Shown here in pieces: positions 1-9,034 of a stretch of 61,828 nucleotides of DNA; position 1 is the first letter of the stretch, and every line of letters begins with the position of its first letter. Position numbers and translations under genes: made by a program. Source of the DNA: Ruegeria arenilitoris (GTDB lineage Bacteria > Pseudomonadota > Alphaproteobacteria > Rhodobacterales > Rhodobacteraceae). Where the stretch lies: assembly GCF_013032445.1 (NCBI RefSeq), contig NZ_WQCA01000017.1:1-61828 (forward strand), in the 5' to 3' direction. Under the pieces are notes generated by a model. The model ran no database searches, had not been told where the DNA came from, and saw nothing but the letters and a program-made list of their open reading frames with translations.

Positions 1-240
1 ATAAACCCCTCTGACAAACCCAAAATCAATACACTCAAATTAATCAGGGAGTAAGTGTCTCGTTTTGCAACCAAGGGACGATTACATTGCACCACGCGAT
101 CAGGGTTGACGCAAGAACGCGCCATAAGGATGTGTAAGGCAGGGATTTGCCTATTTAGCCCACCTGAACTGCAGCGATAGCAAGACCGGCCTCTATCAAG
201 AACTCTTGAGCCCGGGGTTTAGACCCGGATTGATGCTAGT

Positions 241-906
241 TCAAGCCCCGCCGCGACGTAGCATGATCGACAGGGTCCGCCACACGATCCGAACCTCCAT
301 AGATAATCCAGTATTGGCGATATAGTACAGGTCTGCTTTAACTTTCTGACGGGTCGCGTCCGTGCCTTCGATGTATCCTAGTTCGACTTGCGCCCAACCG
401 CTGATTCCCGGCCGTACGTAGTGTCGTGCCTGATATCCGGGCACGTGCGACAGGTAATTTCGGGCGTGCTCGATATAGTCTGGTCGTGGGCCGATTAGAC
501 TCATTTCACCCTTAAAAACATTGATAATTTGCGGAAGCTCATCAATGCGGGACTTGCGTAGGAAACGGCCAAGCGGAGTGATCCTATCTTCTTCCAATGG
601 GCAGTTCGCACTTCGTGTGATCTTTTCGGTCGGGCGCATTGTCCGAAACTTGTATGCCGTGAAGGGTACGCATTTCCGTCCCATTCGCTCCTGTGAGAAG
701 ATCAATGGCCCTTTGTTCCAAAATGGGTTCAAGATGAGCAGGACAATTCCGCACAGCATCGTGAGTGGTAAAAGGACCAGTGCGCTGACCACGAGATCAA
801 ACACACGTTTTGCCAGAGTGAAGAAGACACCAGGGCCTGGCGATGCGGAACGCTGGAAAGTGTCAGATTCTGGGGCTTCTTGGTTAGGTGAGTCGAAATC
901 AAACAT
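241..906 (-). CDS. Bacterial sugar transferase (polyprenyl-phosphate glycosyl-1-phosphate transferase)
   Basis: A 221-residue protein of the bacterial sugar transferase family, which moves a sugar-1-phosphate from a nucleotide sugar onto undecaprenyl phosphate to start an exopolysaccharide or O-antigen repeat at the inner membrane. One long hydrophobic segment lies at about residues 35-58. The family landmarks follow: a KFRTM block, then DELPQIINVFKGEMSLIGPRPD-like residues (DELPQ, then IGPRPD) and GISGWAQV near the C-terminus. The length fits the short, catalytic-core-only form (about 200-230 residues) rather than the long WbaP/WcaJ form. The ATG at 906 is used. It is the outermost gene of an otherwise decayed polysaccharide locus, so its acceptor pathway may no longer be intact. 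The sugar is not predictable. Confidence 0.9.
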   Translation of the reverse strand: MFDFDSPNQEAPESDTFQRSASPGPGVFFTLAKRVFDLVVSALVLLPLTMLCGIVLLILNPFWNKGPLIFSQERMGRKCVPFTAYKFRTMRPTEKITRSANCPLEEDRITPLGRFLRKSRIDELPQIINVFKGEMSLIGPRPDYIEHARNYLSHVPGYQARHYVRPGISGWAQVELGYIEGTDATRQKVKADLYYIANTGLSMEVRIVWRTLSIMLRRGGA

Positions 907-1416
907 AACGGTTGAAGGTCCTAAGCGCCGTCGCTTTAGACACGCATAAATAGAATCGAGTTCTCACTAAGTCTTTAGTAATTTTCTCTTTGGATCGTCA
1001 ACAGTGCTGAATTACATTTTGAAAAAATTTTGTATAATTTATGCATTCGACCTACGAGTGATTAAAAAAACCAGCGTATGATCTGCCCGGCTTATTGGGG
1101 TCAGGACTTCGGTAACGGAGCCGTCTCAGTCAAGCTGTACTGCGCAGAATAATTGATCCGCCAATGCAGTGTAGCTTTTCCTTGTTAGTGTCCGCCCTGC
1201 TTTCTGTCACGGCCTTCGATTGAGATCCTTCGGGTACATGCTTCGGTTCGTGGTCAGCGCGACGGCTGCCAACATGATGCTGGTTCGATGTGTTTCCGAT
1301 GTGCCTATCTCATAGGCGAGCTTGACGGAAGTCAGCGACGGTCCAGATCTCGGCATCATCGGAACCACGTCCCTGCGGGACCTCGAAGGTCTGCTGCCTG
1401 GCAGGCAAAGTATAGA
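907..1416. other. Gene-free stretch downstream of the IS remnant
   Basis: No convincing coding sequence was seen. Bases 960-1080 are AT-rich and could hold the promoter of the sugar transferase on the minus strand. The rest is probably flanking or non-coding sequence of the decayed IS110-type element to its right. No clear terminal repeat was found. Confidence 0.4.
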
Positions 1417-1805
1417 TCAAAAGGCGGTGTTCGGTGCCGCGCCGGGCTGGAATACGGTGCCATCGATCCACATTCGACGGAGAATGACTGCGATGCGCGA
1501 GGGCGACCATTGTTGTTTTCCGGCCTCAGCGTTGGGCGAGCTGGGCTGCCCATGTTTGGAGCCATGTCGACCGGTCGCGACTTATCATGACCACAGCCGG
1601 CCAGGCGATTTGCAAAGCAAATCTGCCGAGAGGAGTTGCAGCCTGACACAATGCTCACCTCGGATTGACATCCCCGGCCTTGGTCACGGTGCTCGTTTCT
1701 TAATCCCGCTGCTACGGCGCGATCTTGCGAATGTTGCAGGCCTCCTGCGGAGCCACGTGATCCGTGTGATCTGCTCCGGGCACCCGGGGTCTTCGCAAAA
1801 GCCAA
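1417..1805 (-). pseudogene. Decayed IS110-family transposase (C-terminal remnant)
   Basis: On the minus strand, pieces of an IS110-family transposase C-terminus can be read across frames: TVTKAGDVNPR, a stop, ALCQAAT, then STWLQTWAAQLAQR, a stop, GRKTTMVALA, and after a frameshift IAVILRRMWIDGTVF. In intact relatives these form one block near the C-terminus (TKAGD...LRRAL, W...AQLA.RRG...ALARRIAVILHRMW.DGT). Two in-frame stops and at least one frameshift make it inactive. The DEDD catalytic N-terminal half is absent. It sits between two polysaccharide genes and may have contributed to decay of this locus. Read directly from translation; the family assignment rests on recall of the conserved tail. 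Confidence 0.75.
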
Positions 1806-1869
1806 GCCAGCAAGGGCGTTTATATCTTAATTTCCCAAGGGCTCGCGTTCTTTCAGAAAGAAAACACCG

Positions 1870-2919
1870 TTATTTCCCGTAATACTCCCGGAACCACGCA
1901 ACAAATCGGGCGATACCGTCTTTGAAATCCGTTTGAGGGCGGTAGCCGGTCAGTTCCTGCAATAGCGTTGCATTTGCCCAAGTGGCTGGGACGTCACCCT
2001 TTTGCATTTCCATGTAGTTGCGAATGGCCTTTTGACCCAACGCGTCTTCGATTGCATCCACGAAGTCCAACAACCGCACCTTGTCCGAGTTTCCGATATT
2101 TACCACACGGTACGGTGCAACCGGTGAAAGGCTATCCCATTCAGGAATGTCATCCCGGCTGTTAGGCCGTTCTGGCGCCGCGTCGATCAGAAGGCGGATG
2201 CCGCGGACCAAGTCATCGACATAGGTGAAGTCTCGATACATTTCACCGTGGTTGTAGATGTCGATAGGACGACCATCCAGGATAGCATCCACGAACTTGT
2301 ACAGCGCCAGATCGGGCCGCCCCCATGTGCCGTAAACAGTAAAAAAGCGGAACATCGTTGTCGGCAGGTTCCACAAATGCGCATAGGAGTGGCCCATGCT
2401 TTCATTAGCTTTTTTTGTTGCGGCATAGATGGTGAGCTGCGCGTCGGCCTTTTCTGTTTCAACAAAAGGCATGTCTTCATTGGCGCCATAAACCGAACTG
2501 GTTGAGGCCATCAGCAAGTGTTGTACCTCAAGTCGCCGTGCAGCCTCCATGATGTTGAATGTACCAACAACATTGCTGTCGATATACGAGCGCGGATTTT
2601 CGAGGCTGTAGCGCACGCCTGCCTGCCCAGCCAGGTGAACAATGACGTCTGGTTGAAAATCATCTGCCACGCGGTCGACAAGAGCGGCATCTTCCAACAT
2701 CCCCTCGGTCGCGGCAAAGCTTGGATGCTGCAACAATTGCCCGTGACGCCGCCGCTTGAGGGCGACATCGTAATAATCGGTCATACCGTCGAAGCCATGC
2801 ACGCGGAAACCTTCTGCAAGCAAAAGCTTTGCCAGATGGAAACCGATGAAACCGGCTGTGCCAGTCACGAGAACCCGTCGCTGATTGCCATTGGGCACGT
2901 TAAATTCCTTGTCCGACAT
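1870..2919 (-). CDS. NAD-dependent epimerase, UDP-glucuronate 4-epimerase type
   Basis: A 349-residue extended short-chain dehydrogenase. It has the N-terminal Rossmann motif GTAGFIGFHLA, the conserved HLAGQAGVRYS, an SSSVYG block and the catalytic YAATK (Y-x3-K). The combination of HLAGQAGVRYSLENP, RFFTVYG and GRPDLALYKF is characteristic of UDP-glucuronate 4-epimerases, which make UDP-galacturonate for capsule or LPS. The ATG at 2919 is chosen over a TTG at 2946 because the residues before it are not family-like and GGAAAACG lies just upstream. It is apparently intact, unlike the neighbouring fcl and gmd. Cytosolic. Confidence 0.88.
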   Translation of the reverse strand: MSDKEFNVPNGNQRRVLVTGTAGFIGFHLAKLLLAEGFRVHGFDGMTDYYDVALKRRRHGQLLQHPSFAATEGMLEDAALVDRVADDFQPDVIVHLAGQAGVRYSLENPRSYIDSNVVGTFNIMEAARRLEVQHLLMASTSSVYGANEDMPFVETEKADAQLTIYAATKKANESMGHSYAHLWNLPTTMFRFFTVYGTWGRPDLALYKFVDAILDGRPIDIYNHGEMYRDFTYVDDLVRGIRLLIDAAPERPNSRDDIPEWDSLSPVAPYRVVNIGNSDKVRLLDFVDAIEDALGQKAIRNYMEMQKGDVPATWANATLLQELTGYRPQTDFKDGIARFVAWFREYYGK

Positions 2920-3370
2920 TCGTTTTCCGTTTTCTGGAGATATCAATTTGGTAAGAAACTCTTTTCAAGGCGTCGAAGTATTCAGAAACCACGAAAGGTG
3001 GGTCACATTCAGGCGTCATTTTGCGTGGCTTGCCTAGCCAATTTCCGCTTTCTGCGGATAAGGCATATCCAGAAAACGTTTGCAAGGCTGCGTCAGGCTG
3101 TTTTCGCCGCATAGTTGTTGAAGAAGGCTGTTTGGTTCCTCAGCCACAACGTTGCGATAGCCCGGTATATCAGTGGGCGTGTCATAGGGCTTTATTGTGA
3201 AGGATGCTCGCACTTTTGTCGACCGATTGGCAGTCATATAAATTGGGAGGAATGTTCCATCATGACCCCTTGCGGACCATGATCGTTCCAGCTGGCTTGC
3301 GCGGCAGCGGCTGCAACCGTGTGGAAGAGCCGCCGTAGAACGGGATGAATGAGCGAACTCATTGAATCCA
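2920..3370. other. Gene-free stretch between epimerase and fcl remnant
   Basis: About 450 bases with only short open frames in all six directions and no recognisable protein motif. It is probably the remains of polysaccharide-cluster sequence after deletion, plus the promoter of the epimerase gene. Confidence 0.4.
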
Positions 3371-4268
3371 CTATGTTCTAAAGGCGGTGGAGTTATCAAG
3401 AAACCAGCGATCAGTCTCGGCGATCCCTTCTTGCAGGGTGATACTTGCCTTCCATTCCAAACGTTCAAGACGGTTGACATCCATCAACTTGCACAGCGTG
3501 CCGTCGGCTTTGCTGAGGTCAGTGTTGATTGAACCTTAATATCCAACAGCGCGGGCGACTGTTTGGACCAATTTCAGGATTGTCACGTCGGTACCAGTCC
3601 CGACATTGATGTGACTTAGCATCGGCTCTGTTTCGCGGTCATATACAGTCTTGGGCAGGTCCAGCACAAAAAGGCTGGCGGCAGCCATGTCGTCGACATG
3701 CAAGAACTCGCGTCATAGTGTTCATGTGCCCCAGATAGAGACTTCGTCTGAGCCTGCTTCCCTGGCTTTGTGGAAACGGCGGCTCAGGGCAGGCAGGACA
3801 TGGGAATTCTATGGGTGAAATTTGTCGCTTGGCCCATAGAGGTTTGTGGGCATAACCGAGCGATAATCCCGCCCGTATTGACGGTTATAGCTTTCGCATA
3901 GCTTGATTCCTGCGATTTTGGTGATGGCATAGGGCTCGTTTGGGATATATGCAGCTTGACCCCAATTGCCGCAGCGATTGAACGCCTGCAGCGTGGGTCT
4001 GATGGATCACATTGGCCTCGATCATCAAGTTTTCATAGATAAACTGTCCAAGATAGGTTTCGTTGGCCAGTATCCCGCCCACTTTGGCTGCGGCCAGGAT
4101 CACCTGATCGGGGCGCTCCTTTGCCATGGAGGCCGCGACTTCCGCCTGATTGATCAGGTTCAACTCGGACGAGGTGCGCGTGACCAGCGTCACGCCTGCG
4201 CGGGTTTCAAGCGTCCGGCAGATCGCGCTGCCGACCATGCCGCGGTGGCCTGCGACGTAGATTTTCAT
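3371..4268 (-). pseudogene. fcl: GDP-L-fucose synthase pseudogene
   Basis: Starts as a normal GDP-L-fucose synthase: ATG at 4268, [16 protein letters not shown] (Rossmann motif), [11 protein letters not shown], then LGSSCIYPK. Directly after this a deletion of the loop that normally precedes NEPYAIAK shifts the frame. The sequence continues in another frame as [23 protein letters not shown] (the catalytic Y-x3-K is in this piece), then [10 protein letters not shown], a stop, RRFHKAREAGSDEVSIWGT, two stops, [13 protein letters not shown], and one more stop near the end. At least four nonsense changes and one frameshift rule out a working enzyme. It lies 4 bases downstream of the gmd stop, the usual gmd-fcl order. 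Confidence 0.92.
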
Positions 4269-4272
4269 CGCA

Positions 4273-4980
4273 TCAGCCCTCGACATTCACAGGGACGTCC
4301 ATGCCGTGTGTTTTAAGCAGCGCATGGCGACGGGCCGCCTTGAGGTCCTCGGTCACCATCTCTGCACACATTTCCTGGGCGGTTATCTCGGGTACTCAGC
4401 GAAGTTTTTCTTTGGCTTTTGAGGGATCGGCCAAAAACGCGTCCACCTCTGCAGGCCGGAAGTGGCACGGGTCGATGCGCATCACGACATCGTCAGGTTT
4501 TATGGCTGGGGCCATGTCCGAAGTAACGGCAGAAACGGTCGCGATCTCTTCTGCACCTTCGCCGCTGAATTCCAGATCTATTCCCAACTCACGTGCGGAC
4601 CAGGTGATGAACTCGCGCACGGCGTACTGTTTGCCAGTGCCGATAACAAAATCCTCGGGCCGGTCTTGTTGCAGCATCATCCACTGCACCCGAACATAGT
4701 CTTTCACGTGCCCCCAGTCGCACAGGCTGTTGATATTGCCCATGTAAATACAGTATTCGAGCCCTTGGGCGATATTGGCCAAACCCCGTGTAATCTTGCG
4801 GGTGACAAAGGTCTCACCGCGGCGCGGGCTTTCGTGATTAAACAGGATGCCATTGCAGGCATACATGCCATACGCGTTGCGATCTTTCACGGTGATCCAA
4901 AAGGAATAGAGCTTGGCCACCGCGTAGGGAGAGCGCGGATAAAACGGCGTCGTCTCGCGTTTCGGGGTTACAGTCAAATT
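4273..4980 (-). pseudogene. gmd: GDP-mannose 4,6-dehydratase pseudogene, N-terminus missing
   Basis: Homology begins abruptly near 4977 at [19 protein letters not shown] and runs through [27 protein letters not shown] and HFRPAEVD, all hallmark C-terminal blocks of GDP-mannose 4,6-dehydratase. About the first 40% of the enzyme, with the NADP-binding Rossmann fold, is gone. Near the end the conserved KLGW is replaced by KLR followed by TGA at 4396. The frame then stays open after this stop ([14 protein letters not shown], then VPVNVEG) to the natural end at 4273. So the gene is both 5'-truncated and interrupted. With fcl it formed the GDP-fucose branch of the locus. Confidence 0.92.
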
Positions 4981-5374
4981 CTTTTTTTCTGACCGTCACC
5001 CATGCTGGGAACCGCAAGTCAATCAGCCCTGACCCCATGTTATTCCATCTGATTGGTATCACGTATCCGATGAACTATCCGTCAGGCATCCACGCCCCCC
5101 CTTTCAGGGGCACATATCTGCCGAACGCCGATCCGACGCAGGTGACGGTGGGCGTCACATGGCAGAGCCTTCAGCGGTTGGAAGCAAATGAACTAAAACC
5201 ATGGCGGCACCAGCGCTGTCTGCTGAAGAATGCAGCCTTATGGGTCGGGAAATCCTTCCATACTGACAGCCATTGCTTGTTTGGGCATAAATCATCCCGC
5301 TTGGATGAAGCGCAAACTTTTCCTTTGGAAGTGGTAGCGGGCGGGCCCCCTTGGGTCCGCCCGTTAAGGACCGG
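4981..5374. other. Gene-free stretch at the edge of the polysaccharide locus
   Basis: No coding sequence was recognised. The left edge is the breakpoint where gmd loses its 5' part. The right edge holds the terminator hairpin of the CoA-transferase gene. The N-terminal part of gmd was looked for on the minus strand and not seen. Confidence 0.4.
5338..5363 (-). terminator. Stem-loop terminator of the CoA-transferase gene
   Basis: An 11-base stem (5338-5348 with 5353-5363, one G-T wobble) around a 4-base loop, 11 bases past the CoA-transferase stop codon. There is no strong T-tract, as is common in this group. Confidence 0.6.
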
Positions 5375-7837
5375 CTATTCGGGTAGATATTTTTCCGACC
5401 AACTTGTGCCTGCGGCCCCGGCAGCGATCAGTTCGTCAATCTGCGGGCCTTCTAAGCCCAGCCGCTCCAGAATGGTCCGTGTGTGCTGCCCGTACTTCGG
5501 CATGGGCCCCGGAATACGGATCTTTCCAGATTGCGGCCGCACCGCATTTGGGGCAACCAGATCGCACCAGCGGCCCATAGGGTGTTGATCGTGCCGGATG
5601 ACGCGGAAGGTCGCATCTGAAAGATCGATGTCACCCGAGCTTTCAAGCTGCAGAGCTTTGTCGCGTGTTTCGTGCAGGGACGCGAGCGGGACAACCGTGC
5701 TCTGACCTACCGAGAATGCCTTTTCCCAGAACGAAAGGGGCCGCGTTTTGAACCGCTCTGCCAAGGCTTCATGTAGATCGTCCAGCGGTACCTCTTCCAG
5801 GTCCGCCAGCTCCGGGACACGGGCAAGCGCAGTCCGCTGTTCTATTGGTGCGGCGAAGAACAACCACTGATCCGCAGCTTCATAGCAATGATAGAACGGC
5901 CCCCAACCCAGCGCCTCGCGGCCCGCGGGTTCGTCAAACGGCGCGCGGCCTTCATAGTCATACATGAACTGCGCCTGAATGAGGTTACCCGCCGCTGCCA
6001 GAGACGCGCGCGCAATGCCACCTTTCCCGGTCTCGCGTAGCCGCAGCAGCGCACCACCCAGCGCCGCACAGGCGCAAAAACCAGTCAGAACGTCGATTGT
6101 TCCGAAGTGAGCATGTTCTTCGGGTGTATCCATGCCGCCGCCAAAGCGTACCATGACGCCGGTCGCCGCCTGCGCCAGGTCATCATAGCCCAGGTGATCG
6201 GATTTCGGCCCCCGCATCGGCCCGCCGAACGCGTCCAACTGAACCAGAATTAGGCGCGGGTTGATCGCGCTGAGCCGTTCGAGGGAAAGCCCCAGCTTGT
6301 CGCGCTGCTCATCCGTGCCGTTCATCGTGATCACGTCGGATTCGGCTATGAGCTTGGCCAGAACCTGTTGCCCTTCGTCACTGCGCAGGTTCAGCAGGAT
6401 ACTTTCCTTGCCTCTTTGGGCGTGGATGCCAAATACGACCGTGTTCCAGGGATCGACCGAGGGCTCAACCGGTTGTACCAGTGTCACTTCTGCCCCATAG
6501 CGCGCCAGAGTTGAACCGATGGTCGGCCCCGCAATGACATTGGCCAGGTCCAGAACCTTGAGGCCGTCCAGCCAACCACTGCTGCCAGTGGTGCCGCTGG
6601 CGCGCGGTGCCGCGGCAAGCAACGCGTCCAAATCCGCAGCCGTCGGCCCGCTCTTGTCTGCCGCCGCGTCATCCCCTGACAGCCAAGCCACGTTGCCCAT
6701 CTGGCGCATCTCGCCGTGGCGCGCATCTGCGACCCGCAGAACCAGACCAGAGGCCAGTGCGTGGGGATCGGCCAACCATTCCTTGCTGAACCGCTGCGCG
6801 GTGGCCGGGGCTTTGGCTGTGCCGAACAGCTCTTCCCACTCATGCGCGGGGCGGGTCAGAAATGCCTCTTTCATCGCCGAGGATACGCGTGCACGGTCAG
6901 AGGCCCCAACCGGGTAGTTTCGCATCGACCATTCAGCGGGCCAGTCCTTGGTGTCCAGATAAGCAGAGAAATCAGGCAACTCATCCGCCAGATCCTTGAG
7001 CCCCAGCGTCTCCAGCACGCGACGCGGGTGCGTGGAGATCGAGCCCGAGACAACATAGAACCCTCGCCCGTCGGCGCAGGTATATGTGCGGTAAAACGGA
7101 TCGAGGAATTCGGACAGCTCATCGAACTCGAGATTCATTGGCAAGCCTTCAGCCGCGCGCCGGTCCAGCTCAGTTTCGCGCGGGGACTTGTAACGCTCTG
7201 GGTAGTCCTCGATCTGTTCGCAATTGTAGATCAGGCCTTCCAGCAATGCGGCGGCCAGCGGCACCTCTATATGATCCCCGCCGTTACGTTCACGCGCATT
7301 CAGGGCGAACAGAACCGACATGGCCCCAAAGCTGGCGCCATAGGCCGAGGCCAGCGTCAGCGGCGTGAAGGACGGGTTAATCCCCATCAGCCGTCGGTTC
7401 AGGCCCATATCGGTGAATTGCCCGGTATAAGCGGCGATCACGGCCTCCCACGCGGGCAGTTTGGCCAGTTCCGCATCGGTCGAGGCGAAGCCGGGCATGG
7501 AGAGATAAATCAGTTGATCATTGGCGGACCGAAGCACATTTGGCCCCAGACCAAGACGATCCATCACCCCCGGTCGAAAATTCTCGATCACCACGTCGGC
7601 ACGTTTGGCCAATTCTATCGCGGTCTCTCGTCCCTGATCTGTTTTCAGATCCAATGTCAGGGTTTTCTTCCCGCGCGAAATCATCTGAAAGGCCGGGTCG
7701 TCAAAGGCAGGGCTGTCTGGCGGGTCGATCCGAATGACCTCGGCCCCCATGTCGGCCAACATCATGCCGACAAGAGGGGCGGCCAGATATTGCCCGAAAT
7801 CAAGGACGCGAATGTGGGACAGGGGACGGTGGGTCAT
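5375..7837 (-). CDS. Double-domain CaiB/BaiF (family III) CoA-transferase
   Basis: An 820-residue protein made of two fused class III CoA-transferase units. The first begins VLDFGQYLAAPLVGMMLADMGAEV; the second begins near residue 423, LKVLDLANVIAGPTIGSTLARYGAEV. Family members are normally about 400 residues and act as dimers, so this is a fused pair. The catalytic aspartate of the family fits D582 in the second half (GTID, after GYDDLAQAATG). The matching stretch of the first half (SFTPLTLASAYGASF, about 156-170) has no aspartate, so probably only one half carries the covalent chemistry. The substrate is unknown; such fusions act on carboxylic acids in catabolic pathways. It is transcribed divergently from a LysR gene, which probably controls it. 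ATG at 7837. Confidence 0.88.
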   Translation of the reverse strand: MTHRPLSHIRVLDFGQYLAAPLVGMMLADMGAEVIRIDPPDSPAFDDPAFQMISRGKKTLTLDLKTDQGRETAIELAKRADVVIENFRPGVMDRLGLGPNVLRSANDQLIYLSMPGFASTDAELAKLPAWEAVIAAYTGQFTDMGLNRRLMGINPSFTPLTLASAYGASFGAMSVLFALNARERNGGDHIEVPLAAALLEGLIYNCEQIEDYPERYKSPRETELDRRAAEGLPMNLEFDELSEFLDPFYRTYTCADGRGFYVVSGSISTHPRRVLETLGLKDLADELPDFSAYLDTKDWPAEWSMRNYPVGASDRARVSSAMKEAFLTRPAHEWEELFGTAKAPATAQRFSKEWLADPHALASGLVLRVADARHGEMRQMGNVAWLSGDDAAADKSGPTAADLDALLAAAPRASGTTGSSGWLDGLKVLDLANVIAGPTIGSTLARYGAEVTLVQPVEPSVDPWNTVVFGIHAQRGKESILLNLRSDEGQQVLAKLIAESDVITMNGTDEQRDKLGLSLERLSAINPRLILVQLDAFGGPMRGPKSDHLGYDDLAQAATGVMVRFGGGMDTPEEHAHFGTIDVLTGFCACAALGGALLRLRETGKGGIARASLAAAGNLIQAQFMYDYEGRAPFDEPAGREALGWGPFYHCYEAADQWLFFAAPIEQRTALARVPELADLEEVPLDDLHEALAERFKTRPLSFWEKAFSVGQSTVVPLASLHETRDKALQLESSGDIDLSDATFRVIRHDQHPMGRWCDLVAPNAVRPQSGKIRIPGPMPKYGQHTRTILERLGLEGPQIDELIAAGAAGTSWSEKYLPE

Positions 7838-7908
7838 GAGAGCTTCACACAGACTTTTCGTTAGGGGCTTGCGATTTCGGCTCAGATGAACGGCAAACCC
7901 GCTGAAAG

Positions 7909-7936
7909 TACACTGGTCAAAACATCATGCAGTGTA
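7909..7936. promoter_or_regulatory. Inverted repeat in the divergent LysR/CoA-transferase promoter
   Basis: TACACTG (7909-7915) and CAGTGTA (7930-7936) are perfect 7-base arms separated by 14 bases. They end 12 bases before the LysR start and 72 bases upstream of the CoA-transferase start. Placement and symmetry fit a LysR-type operator. The binding protein is inferred, not shown. Confidence 0.5.
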
Positions 7937-7948
7937 TAACAAATTGTT

Positions 7949-8866
7949 ATGGAAAGAGTAATTCGCCCAATCTCTGGCTCACTGAATGCCTTGCTGGTTC
8001 TTGAGGTCGCCGTGCGCCATGCCAGCTTGTCCCGCGCGGCCGAGGAACTTGGGCTCAGTCAACCTGCTGTTTCAAGGCACATTTCAACGCTCGAAAGCCG
8101 TCTGGGGCAGGCACTTTTCGAACGCAACAACAACCAGATTGTTCCCTCCACCGCCGCCGTCCGGCTGGCCGACGCTGTGGCTCTGGGCTTTGGTCATCTG
8201 GATCAGGTCTGGACCGAGATTTCGGCGCCCCCCGACCGGCAGGAGGTGACGCTGGCCTGCTCTTTCGGCTTTGCCGACCAATGGTTGATGCCGCGATTCT
8301 CGGACCTTCGGGAGTATTTGGGTGGATCAAAAGTGCGGGTCGTCACAACCGACCAGTTGGGCGATATCGACCTGAGCCGATTGGACGCCGCCGTGGTCTG
8401 GGATACTGACGGATTGCCGGATCGGCCGTTCATTCCGCTGATCAAGTCCGAAGTGTTCCCCATCTGCAGCCCTGATTTTCTCGCTGCCTACCCGGAAGCA
8501 AAGGACAACATCTCACAGCTACCGCCGTCGCTTTTCCTGCATTTTGATGTCAGGGAGTCCGGCTTTTTGACTTGGCAAGGGTGGTTTGACCGTATGGGAC
8601 TGCAAACACCGTTTTTTGATCGGAAACCCGAATTCGATGCCTATCCTTTCCTGTTGCAATCAGTCCGGCGCGGGGAAGGCGTCGGCTTGGGTTGGCATGG
8701 TCTCGTCGATCAAGCACTGGCCAATGGTGAAATTCTACAGCTCGGGCCAGCCATTTCCGACCGGAACTATTCCTATTTTTTACAGCACCGACCATTTCGC
8801 GATGAAAATGGCGCTTTGGCGCGTCTGACGGCTTGGTTCGAAGCGGAAGTTTCCGACGGTTCCTAA
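7949..8866 (+). CDS. LysR-family transcriptional regulator (GcvA-like)
   Basis: A 305-residue LysR-type regulator. The N-terminal helix-turn-helix is clear: LEVAVRHASLSRAAEELGLSQPAVSRHISTLE, with the NALLVLEV start typical of the GcvA subgroup. The remainder is the periplasmic-binding-protein-like effector domain. It is divergent from the double CoA-transferase with a 111-base spacer containing a perfect inverted repeat, so it most likely senses a substrate or product of that enzyme. The ATG at 7949 lies directly before the helix-turn-helix domain. The effector is not predictable. Confidence 0.9.
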   Translation: MERVIRPISGSLNALLVLEVAVRHASLSRAAEELGLSQPAVSRHISTLESRLGQALFERNNNQIVPSTAAVRLADAVALGFGHLDQVWTEISAPPDRQEVTLACSFGFADQWLMPRFSDLREYLGGSKVRVVTTDQLGDIDLSRLDAAVVWDTDGLPDRPFIPLIKSEVFPICSPDFLAAYPEAKDNISQLPPSLFLHFDVRESGFLTWQGWFDRMGLQTPFFDRKPEFDAYPFLLQSVRRGEGVGLGWHGLVDQALANGEILQLGPAISDRNYSYFLQHRPFRDENGALARLTAWFEAEVSDGS

Positions 8867-8953
8867 ATCGAAGCTTAGGGGATTGCCGGGAAAAGGTCCC
8901 TTAAACATCTCTTGCGTCCGCCCTTCGCAAGGGTTCCCCACCAGTGGAATTGC

Positions 8954-8980
8954 ACTGCCGCCCCAATCTGCGGTGGCAGT
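8954..8980. terminator. Possible stem-loop between convergent genes
   Basis: ACTGCC (8954-8959) pairs with GGCAGT (8975-8980), with further partial pairing inside. It lies between the convergent LysR and HupE genes. Without a T-tract this is only a likely shared terminator. Confidence 0.35.
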
Positions 8981-9034
8981 CTACGAAACATCGCAGGTTT
9001 CGCGGACTATCGAGAAACTCACCCGTGAAACGCA

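Noticed and set aside
1322..1882. 186-codon plus-strand frame across the IS110 remnant
   Set aside because: Runs opposite the readable transposase fragments and has no family features.
6716..7864. Long open frame (382 codons) on the plus strand opposite the CoA-transferase
   Set aside because: It is the antisense frame of a highly conserved gene, with low-complexity, non-family residues. GC-rich antisense frames are common here.
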